From Pseudomonas abieticivorans (GTDB lineage Bacteria; Pseudomonadota; Gammaproteobacteria; Pseudomonadales; Pseudomonadaceae), in assembly GCF_023509015.1 (NCBI RefSeq), contig NZ_CP094975.1:1807501-1871500 (forward strand): a stretch of 64,000 bases of DNA, written 5' to 3'. Shown here piece after piece: positions 57,943 through 64,000 of this stretch (the stretch's first letter is position 1; each line of letters begins with the position of its first letter). The notes beneath the pieces were generated by a model. That model did not search any database. It was given only the letters and a program-made list of their open reading frames with translations, and was not told where the DNA came from. Made by a program: the position numbers and the translations under genes.

Positions 57943-59442
57943 TTACTTGCGGCCGGTCAGGGTGTTGAGCAAACCGCCCACGCCGCTGCCTGCTGCCGCG
58001 CCCCCGTCGAGTACGCCGCCCACCGCGGTGACGGTGTTGCCCAGGCCCGCCACGGTCGCGCCGAGTTGGGCGGCGGCCGGGGCGTTGCTGGCGGCAATCT
58101 GGTTGCCCAGGTTGCTGACGGCGCCACCGGCTGGGGCGACGATGCTGTTCACCGCGTTACCCAGCCCAGTCGCGCCGCCCACGGCTTGGGTCGCGGCCAC
58201 CACATTGTTGACCACCGGGTTGAGGCCACTGGCGACGTTAGTGGTGAGCGCCTGCAACGGTGCGCCGGCGGCGGTATTGGCCACGCCGTTGCCACCCAGC
58301 ACCGGCCCGAGCGCCGCCACCAGGTTGCCAGCTGAAGTGCCGCTGCCGCCTGCCGAGCTGACCACGCCGTTGCTGGTGCCGGCACTCAAGCCGGTGCTGG
58401 CTGCCGCGACCACGCCGCCGACGGTTTCCAGCAAGCCGCTGCCCCCTGTGCCGCCACTGCCGCCTGCCACCAGGCCGCCGGCTTTGCTGGTGGCCCCGGC
58501 CAAACCATCGACCGCAGCCCCCAGGCTTGAACCGCCGGCCCCATCAGCCACTTTGCCCAAGGTGCTGCTCACGCCCTGCAACACACCATTGACCGGGTTG
58601 CCCAGGCCGGTGCTGCTGCCCACTTTGTTGGTGGTGCTTTCGACCATGGCGACCACGGGCACCAGGCGGTCGCCTAACTGATCGGTCACTGCGCCCAAGG
58701 GGCCACTGGTCGTGGCGCTGCTCAGGGTGTCGCCGAGCATGGTCACCCGTTCGCCTACACCGTCCACCACGTTGCCGGCCGCGTTGACCACGCCGCCCAC
58801 CACCGGTACCTGCTGGATGCCGGAGGTAGTGGCTAATTTAGAAACGCTTTTGCCCAGGGTCGACACGCCGCCGCCCAGGTCGCCGGTAGCGGTGCCGACG
58901 CTGGCCAAGGTCAGGCCCACCGCATTGGTGTCGGTGCCCAGGCTACCTAGGCCCGTGGTGATGCCTGCGCCCAAGTCGGTGACCGCGTCGCCCACCGAGG
59001 CCACCAGCCCACCGGTGCCTTCGGTCAGCGCCGAGGCGTTGCCCAGCGAGAGTGCTTGCACCGAAGTACCTACGCTGGTGACGGTGCTGCCAAGGCCGGA
59101 CACAGTGTCGCCCACCTGCTCGGCCACCTGCGCGGTGACCAACGGGCTGACCGCCGGCGTGACAGGGCCACCGCCGGTACCGCCACCTGTGCCTGAACCA
59201 TCGCCGGTGCCGGTGCCGGTGCCCGTACCCGTGCCAGTACCTGTGCCGGAGCCATTGCTGGCAGTACCGTCCGACGTCGTACCGCCCGAAGTGCCGCCCG
59301 AGGTGCTGCCGCTGTCAGCGGCAGGCGATGAACTGTCGACATGGCTCTTGGACCCGCCGCCGCCACTGCTGCAACCGCTCAGGCTGACGGCCAATACCAA
59401 TGCCAACGCTGTAACTGACTTGCTCCACACTTGAGTGTTCAT
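57943..59442 (-). CDS. large Gly/Ser/Thr/Val-rich lipoprotein, possible TpsB partner
   Basis: A 499-residue low-complexity protein with a lipoprotein signal (MNTQVWSKSVTALALVLAVSLSGC, lipobox LSGC). A flexible Ser/Gly/Thr stretch includes a (GT)n run and is followed by about 380 residues of degenerate repeats of the type VGDxVxxLGxxVTxVG, rich in G, V, A, T, L and S, with no Cys after the lipobox and almost no aromatic residues. Such repeats could form helical or beta-rich fibres. Databases often label similar proteins collagen-like, but no Gly-X-Y periodicity is visible in the repeat part. The pairing with the transporter suggests it could be exported to the cell surface. AAAGGAAAATCCC precedes the ATG. 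Confidence 0.8.
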   Translation of the reverse strand: MNTQVWSKSVTALALVLAVSLSGCSSGGGGSKSHVDSSSPAADSGSTSGGTSGGTTSDGTASNGSGTGTGTGTGTGTGTGDGSGTGGGTGGGPVTPAVSPLVTAQVAEQVGDTVSGLGSTVTSVGTSVQALSLGNASALTEGTGGLVASVGDAVTDLGAGITTGLGSLGTDTNAVGLTLASVGTATGDLGGGVSTLGKSVSKLATTSGIQQVPVVGGVVNAAGNVVDGVGERVTMLGDTLSSATTSGPLGAVTDQLGDRLVPVVAMVESTTNKVGSSTGLGNPVNGVLQGVSSTLGKVADGAGGSSLGAAVDGLAGATSKAGGLVAGGSGGTGGSGLLETVGGVVAAASTGLSAGTSNGVVSSAGGSGTSAGNLVAALGPVLGGNGVANTAAGAPLQALTTNVASGLNPVVNNVVAATQAVGGATGLGNAVNSIVAPAGGAVSNLGNQIAASNAPAAAQLGATVAGLGNTVTAVGGVLDGGAAAGSGVGGLLNTLTGRK

Positions 59443-59696
59443 GGGATTTTCCTTTGCACCGACTGCTGTTCTTCTTATGTGAAACGCGCTTGAGGCGCTT
59501 CATCCTGTGAAGGGATTAACAGCGTACGGGGCAAATGGATCCAGTCAGCACTTGGTATTAACGCGTTATATATTTCCTAACTGGTACAATTTAAATCTCA
59601 TAAAATTCATACAGTTGAAATAGAAACCAAGACCTTTGTAATCGTTCGATAACCTTAGTGCTATATACAACTTGTTTGGCTTAATTGTTTCAGCCA

Positions 59697-62069
59697 TCAG
59701 TCGATCACGTTGAATTCGACGCTGGCGGTTTGTCCGGCTTCATCCAGCACGCTGAGCTGATAGCGGCCCACCTCATCGAACGTAGCGTCCAGGCCCGCCT
59801 CGCCGTTGCCATCGCCCAGCGGCGCACCGTTGAGAAACCACCAGCGGTGCCCGGTGCCGCCCAACGTCGACAGGTTCAGGTGCAACAGCGCCGTGCTCGC
59901 CGCCGGGCGCCGCAGTTGATCGCCTTGGCGCACGCCGACGATGGACAGCGCTGCCATGGCCCGCAAGGCCGGTGGCGGGCAGGCTTGGTCGCCGGCAGGC
60001 AGGCGTGCCTGGCGCCGCTCGCCAGGCGGCAGCCAGGGCTCCAGCGCCGCCGGCCACAGGGCGATGTCACGGGCCTGGGCACCTGGGCAACGGGCGTCCA
60101 CGCGAAGGCCTTGGGCGTTGACCCAGACCTTCTCCCACAAGCCCGTACCCAGGGGTTGGTCCTGCGCCTGCAAGGTCGGCGGCGTGGTGTTGTCCAACGT
60201 CCAGGCGAAGCGCTGGCGCCGACAGTTGGGGTCGTGGCGCGCCATTGGCTGGCCCAGTGGCCAACAGATCGCCGCCACCCCCACGTTGCCGGGCACTGGC
60301 TGCACCGGCGCGACGATGCCGCGCTGGCTGTCGCGATTGACCAGCACATCGTGCACTTGCAGCATCAAGGGCGCGGCCGAGGCCAGGCCAAATTGCCCCG
60401 GCACCGGCGTGCCATCCGGGCGGCCAATCCAGATGCCGATCAAGTAGCGCGGCCCGACGCCGATCGACCAGGCATCGCGAAAGCCGTAACTGGTGCCCGT
60501 CTTCCAAGCCAACAACGGCCGCTGCACCAACTCGGCCGTGGGGTCGCGATCCGGTCGGGCCTGGCCGCTGAGGATTTTGCGGATGATCCAGGCGGCGCCT
60601 GGCGACATCATCCGCCGCTCATACAAAGGGTCATCAGGCTGCAAGCGCAGGTTGGCGCTGTTGCCGACACGGGCGAAGGCACTGTAGGCGGCCACCAGGT
60701 CTTCCAGCCGGCTGCCTACCCCGCCCAAAATCAATGAAAGGTTGGGTTCAGCCGCCGCTGGCAGCAACAGGCCCAGCCCGCCATTGCGCAGTTGCCCGTC
60801 GAAGCGCTTGGGCCCCAGGGCCTCGAGCAACTGTACCGCAGGCAGGTTGAGCGACGTGGCCAGTGCAGAGCTTGCGGCCACCGGCCCGCTGAACCCGGAA
60901 GAGAAATTGCCCGGGCGGTAGTCGCCATAACGGCGTGGCACATCCTGCAGCAGTGACTCGGAATGGATCAGCCCGGCATCCATGGCCATGCCATACAAAA
61001 AGGGCTTGAGCGTGGACCCCGGCGAGCGCACCGCACTGATCATGTCGACGTGGCCAAAGCGGCGCTCATCGTTCAGGTCCACCGAACCCAGGTAGGCGCG
61101 CACGGCCATGTTCTGTTCTTCAACCACCAGGATCGCCGCCGAGGTGCGCTCGGGCAAACGCGCCCGCCAACTGAGCAACAGGTCTTCGAGGCGGCGCTGC
61201 AGCCCGGCATCCAGGGTGGTACGGATCAGGGGCGGGCTGTCATTACGGTTCAGCCGGCGCGCCAGCAAGGGCGCAAGGGCTGGCTCCTGGCGTGGCGCCA
61301 GCAACAGCGGCTCTTCAAGCGCTTCCTGAATGGCCACGTGGGGCCACACTTGATAGTCGTCGAGGCGGCGCAGCACCTTGTCACGGGCCTTTTGCGCCCG
61401 CCCCGGATGGCGGTCGGGGCGCAGCCGGCTGGGTGCCTGGGGCAGCACCGCCAGGGTTGCCGCCTCGGCGCGGGTGAGCTGTGATGGGGGTTTGCCCAGG
61501 TACGCCCAGCTGGCAGCCGCCACGCCCTGCAAGGTCCCGCCAAAGGGCGCCCGGTTGAGGTAGATTTCCAGGATCTGCTGCTTGGGCAGGTGCCACTCCA
61601 GTTGCAGCGTGCGCCACAGTTGCCGCAGCTTGCCGCCCAAGGTGCGCGAGTGCGGGTCGAGCAGCCGCGCCACTTGCATCGACAGCGTACTGCCCCCCGA
61701 CACCACGCGCCCGCCCGAGACATTCAGCCAGGCCGCACGAGCCAAGGCAAACGGGTTGACGCCTGGGTGCTGGTAGAACCAGCGGTCCTCGTAGGTCAGC
61801 AACGCCTCCAGGTAATACGGTGACACTTGATCCACGCTTACCGGGTAACGCCATACGCCATCGGCATCGGCGAAGCGCCACAGCGGCGTGCCATCCTCGG
61901 CCAGCACCACCCGCGCCAGGTCATCGCCGGGCAACGGCAATGGCCAGATCCGGTCGGCCAGCCACAGCAGGGCGATACCGGCCAGACCTGCTGCCAGCAG
62001 CCTTTTGCAGATTTTCCCCCAGCGCGTGTGTAGCCAGCGCCGTGCAACTAATCTGATGCTCAAGGGCAA
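59697..62069 (-). CDS. pbpC: penicillin-binding protein 1C
   Basis: A 790-residue bifunctional peptidoglycan synthase. Order of parts: a membrane anchor at about 25-42, a GT51 glycosyltransferase domain with E94 in LLTYEDRWFYQHPG and STLSMQVARLL, a transpeptidase domain with the SxxK serine S352 (SPGSTLKPFLYG), the SLN-type motif ALATSLNLPAVQLL and KTGTSYGFRDAW, and the C-terminal BiPBP_C domain specific to PBP1C. It is next to an alpha-2-macroglobulin-like gene, the known pbpC-yfhM pairing, thought to repair the wall when an inhibitor breaches the envelope. Confidence 0.94.
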   Translation of the reverse strand: MPLSIRLVARRWLHTRWGKICKRLLAAGLAGIALLWLADRIWPLPLPGDDLARVVLAEDGTPLWRFADADGVWRYPVSVDQVSPYYLEALLTYEDRWFYQHPGVNPFALARAAWLNVSGGRVVSGGSTLSMQVARLLDPHSRTLGGKLRQLWRTLQLEWHLPKQQILEIYLNRAPFGGTLQGVAAASWAYLGKPPSQLTRAEAATLAVLPQAPSRLRPDRHPGRAQKARDKVLRRLDDYQVWPHVAIQEALEEPLLLAPRQEPALAPLLARRLNRNDSPPLIRTTLDAGLQRRLEDLLLSWRARLPERTSAAILVVEEQNMAVRAYLGSVDLNDERRFGHVDMISAVRSPGSTLKPFLYGMAMDAGLIHSESLLQDVPRRYGDYRPGNFSSGFSGPVAASSALATSLNLPAVQLLEALGPKRFDGQLRNGGLGLLLPAAAEPNLSLILGGVGSRLEDLVAAYSAFARVGNSANLRLQPDDPLYERRMMSPGAAWIIRKILSGQARPDRDPTAELVQRPLLAWKTGTSYGFRDAWSIGVGPRYLIGIWIGRPDGTPVPGQFGLASAAPLMLQVHDVLVNRDSQRGIVAPVQPVPGNVGVAAICWPLGQPMARHDPNCRRQRFAWTLDNTTPPTLQAQDQPLGTGLWEKVWVNAQGLRVDARCPGAQARDIALWPAALEPWLPPGERRQARLPAGDQACPPPALRAMAALSIVGVRQGDQLRRPAASTALLHLNLSTLGGTGHRWWFLNGAPLGDGNGEAGLDATFDEVGRYQLSVLDEAGQTASVEFNVID

Positions 62070-62170
62070 AGACCTTTATTCTGCGTCGCCCACCATGGGG
62101 TCGGGGAACTTGGCAGCCCGGCCCATGGCCAAAGCGCAAACGCCGGTAAATCAATCAGGACGCGACAACT

Positions 62171-62464
62171 ATGCATGCAGATGGCTTTTTCGAATGGCTG
62201 GGTCAGGCGCTGGGCGCGGTGATCCGTTTTATCGTCGATGGCTTGAGCTGGCTGTTCAACCTGCTGGCCCACGCCGGCGGTAATTTTGTCGAAGGCCTGT
62301 CACGCACGCTGGGCATGGACACTTCGTTGGTCAGCATCCTGGCCCTGATCGTGGGCTTGATGCTGATCTTCTCGGCGATCCGTGCGTTCATGCGTGCTTC
62401 GATCGTGCTGGGGGTGATCTGGATGGTGCTTGGGTTGTGGCTGCTCAGCTGGATTATCCATTGA
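62171..62464 (+). CDS. small membrane protein of unknown function
   Basis: A 97-residue protein with a hydrophobic first part (FFEWLGQALGAVIRFIVDGLSWLFNLLAHAGG), one clear membrane segment (SLVSILALIVGLMLIFSAIRAF) and a second (ASIVLGVIWMVLGLWLLSWII). Nothing catalytic is visible and I do not recognise a family. It lies in the gap between pbpC and the A2M gene on the opposite strand. The start at 62171 lacks a strong ribosome site (CAGGACGCGACAACT), but the hydrophobic pattern is not typical of chance ORFs. Confidence 0.65.
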   Translation: MHADGFFEWLGQALGAVIRFIVDGLSWLFNLLAHAGGNFVEGLSRTLGMDTSLVSILALIVGLMLIFSAIRAFMRASIVLGVIWMVLGLWLLSWIIH

Positions 62465-62470
62465 GGCCTT

Positions 62471-62528
62471 CGCGGATGAATCCGCTCCTACCGGTATCAC
62501 CGTCTGCAGGAGCGAATTTATCCGCGAA
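62471..62528. repeat. REP palindrome pair, divergent copy
   Basis: CGCGGATGAATCCGCTCCTAC (62471-62491) is an intact arm with the exact IS target, and GCAGGAGCGAATTTATCCGCG (62506-62526) is a diverged opposite arm. It separates the small membrane protein and the A2M gene, both ending here, and may act as a bidirectional terminator. Confidence 0.8.
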
Positions 62529-62530
62529 CG

Positions 62531-64000
62531 CTATTTGCCCTTGATCACCATGTCGGCAGGGGTATCGCCCACTGCCTGCCAGTTCGGCCGGTACATGGAC
62601 TCTACCTGCGGCGGCGGCACGCGATAAGTGCCGGGCGTGACGGCGCGGGCCAGGTACAGCAAGTGCGTGGTGCCGTAGCCGTCCAGGTTGAGCGCCGCCA
62701 CGTAGCGGTCGTCGCGATACTCCTGGTGCACCAAAGTAGCGTTCTGCATCGCTTCGCGCCATTGCTTGACCTTGCTGCTGGCGTTGTCCAGGCTGGCGGC
62801 GCTTTGTGCCAGGTTCTGGTTTTCCAGCTCCAGGCCCGCCGGCAGCAAGTCCACCACCAAGGCATCCGGCACGCGCTGCTTGGCAGCGATAGCCAGGTGC
62901 ACCAGCACCAGGTCGCCACTTTTCAGGTTTTGCAGGTTCAGCGCCTGGCCGTTCATGCCCAGGTAGTCGCGGCGGATACTCAGGTTTTCACCGTGGGCCA
63001 GCGGCGCCTGCTGGGGGTAACCCGACACGGTCAGTTGCTGGTACAACGTGTCGGTGCCGTTGTTGTGCACGCTTAGTGGCGAGGCCAGCAACGGGCCGTC
63101 CAGCTTGATGCCGGGCTGGTTGTTGCTCAACTCACGCGTCTGCCCGCCACTGCTCAGTCGTGCGGTCCAGGCCGACTCGGGCTTGCCGAGCAGGTCGCGC
63201 CCGGCCAGGAACAGTGCATTGCGCTCCTGGGTCGATAGCCATTGGCTGGCGGCCACTTGGTCGGACAGGTCAAACAGGCGCTGTTCGCGCTGGCCGGCTG
63301 CCAGGTCGTTTTCCTGCAACAGGGCCAGGATCATCGCCTGGTCGCGCAACGGGCTGCCGTAGTCGGCCAGCCAATCGTTCGCCTTGCGGGTGACCGCCAG
63401 GCCAGCCTGCAGCGCCAAGTCGGCACGCGGTTGGTCGCCCATTTTCTGCAGGGCAATCGCCAGTTGCACCAGCGGCAAACCGGAGCGTGCATCGGCACGG
63501 CGGTCGTACAGGCTGCGCAGCGCCCCCAACGGCGCCTGCTGGCTGCGCGCCAACACCAGGCCCGCGTAAGCCTGCACGGCAAAACGGGTGTGCTCGGCAT
63601 CTTCGCTGTAGCTGACTTCGATCAGGTTGCGCTCTTGCAAATAACGCAATAGCCGTTCGCTGGCCTTTTTCAATGCATCGGTTGGCACCGCGTAACCCTG
63701 GTCGCGGGCACGCAACAGGAAATCGGTGACGTAGGCGGTCAGCCAATACTCCTCTTCGCCGTCCGGGCCCCATAGGCCGAAACTGCCGTTGTAGCGCTGC
63801 ATGCCCAGCAAGCGCTCGATGCCCAGTTCGATCTTGCGCTTGCGCTCGGCATCCGGCTCGCCCGTCAGGCCCAGGCGTTTCAGGCTGGCGGCGTCGGCGT
63901 AGAGCGAGGGGTACAAGCCACTGGTGGTTTGCTCCAGGCAACCATAGGGGTATGCCTTGAGTGCGCGGATCTGCTCGCCGAGGTTCAAGGGCGGGCGGCT
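62531..64000 (-). CDS. alpha-2-macroglobulin-like protein (YfhM type), C-terminal part
   Basis: The last 489 residues of a bacterial alpha-2-macroglobulin; full proteins have about 1500-1650 residues, and the start lies outside the window. It holds the thioester site YPYGCLEQTTSGLYPSLYA, with the CLEQ motif close to the window edge, followed by the helical thioester-domain repeats (YNGSFGLWGPDGEEEYWLTAYVTDFLLRA, in pieces) and the receptor-binding-like C-terminal beta domain. Such proteins trap proteases in the periplasm and pair with PBP1C. The CLEQ presence places it in the thioester-bearing class, not the thioester-less one. Confidence 0.93.
   Translation of the reverse strand, partial: SRPPLNLGEQIRALKAYPYGCLEQTTSGLYPSLYADAASLKRLGLTGEPDAERKRKIELGIERLLGMQRYNGSFGLWGPDGEEEYWLTAYVTDFLLRARDQGYAVPTDALKKASERLLRYLQERNLIEVSYSEDAEHTRFAVQAYAGLVLARSQQAPLGALRSLYDRRADARSGLPLVQLAIALQKMGDQPRADLALQAGLAVTRKANDWLADYGSPLRDQAMILALLQENDLAAGQREQRLFDLSDQVAASQWLSTQERNALFLAGRDLLGKPESAWTARLSSGGQTRELSNNQPGIKLDGPLLASPLSVHNNGTDTLYQQLTVSGYPQQAPLAHGENLSIRRDYLGMNGQALNLQNLKSGDLVLVHLAIAAKQRVPDALVVDLLPAGLELENQNLAQSAASLDNASSKVKQWREAMQNATLVHQEYRDDRYVAALNLDGYGTTHLLYLARAVTPGTYRVPPPQVESMYRPNWQAVGDTPADMVIKGK

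Noticed and set aside
59200..59265. GGTGCC-type hexanucleotide repeats as a phase-variation tract
   Set aside because: The repeat length is a multiple of three, so unit changes would not shift the frame; they just vary the Gly-Thr linker length.

Overview
The window is a stretch of chromosome from a fluorescent-type Pseudomonas. The evidence is the gene content and order (bauC-bauA-bauR, a purine island like PA0132-PA0148 of P. aeruginosa, and a tad locus with the PprA/PprB two-component system), the high G+C coding sequence, and many short palindromes of the Pseudomonas REP type (arms like GTAGGAGCGGATTNATCCGCG). No tRNA, rRNA or CRISPR array was seen.

Layout. 1-3278: beta-alanine catabolism (bauC partial, bauA, divergent LysR regulator). 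3354-18304: a purine/nucleobase uptake and deamination island: NCS2 permease, RutR-like TetR regulator, YigZ, a BMP-type nucleoside ABC transporter whose first permease gene is frameshifted, an SDR, 8-oxoguanine deaminase, the BMP binding protein, an orphan 2-oxoglutarate oxygenase and adenine deaminase. The island is interrupted by an IS110-family element (12610-13814) and a Ca2+/H+ antiporter. Four of its genes carry the same TGACCTAYTGGTCA-like motif 46-69 bp before the start codon, which I propose as the operator of the TetR protein. 18319-24752: a frameshifted MFS gene with an ArsR regulator, a LysR/oxidoreductase divergon and a Bcr/CflA-type MFS pump. 24839-28241: copper homeostasis (CopZ-like chaperone, exported small protein, CopA ATPase under a CueR-type promoter, CueR). 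28246-39114: RIO kinase, chemoreceptor, thiolase/FabG/MaoC acyl-CoA cluster, AraC + LysE, MazG-like pyrophosphohydrolase, CmoM, and two DUF4136 lipoproteins. 39286-54231: a complete tad (Flp pilus) locus with pprA, pprB, fppA and a stand-alone receiver protein. 54256-56098: a 103-bp tandem REP array holding the second, inverted copy of the IS. 56104-59442: a two-partner-secretion transporter with a Gly/Thr/Ser-rich lipoprotein. 59697-64000: PBP1C with an alpha-2-macroglobulin-like protein that runs off the window.

The most striking observation is in the IS. The roughly 200-nt noncoding left end of both copies holds, in order, four short segments. They match the left target, right target, left donor and right donor sequences around a CT core dinucleotide, set in two stem-enclosed loops. 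This is the architecture of an IS110 bridge RNA, here programmed to the host's own REP palindromes. Removing 1205 bp from the second copy restores an exact 103-bp repeat unit, which fixes the element's boundaries.
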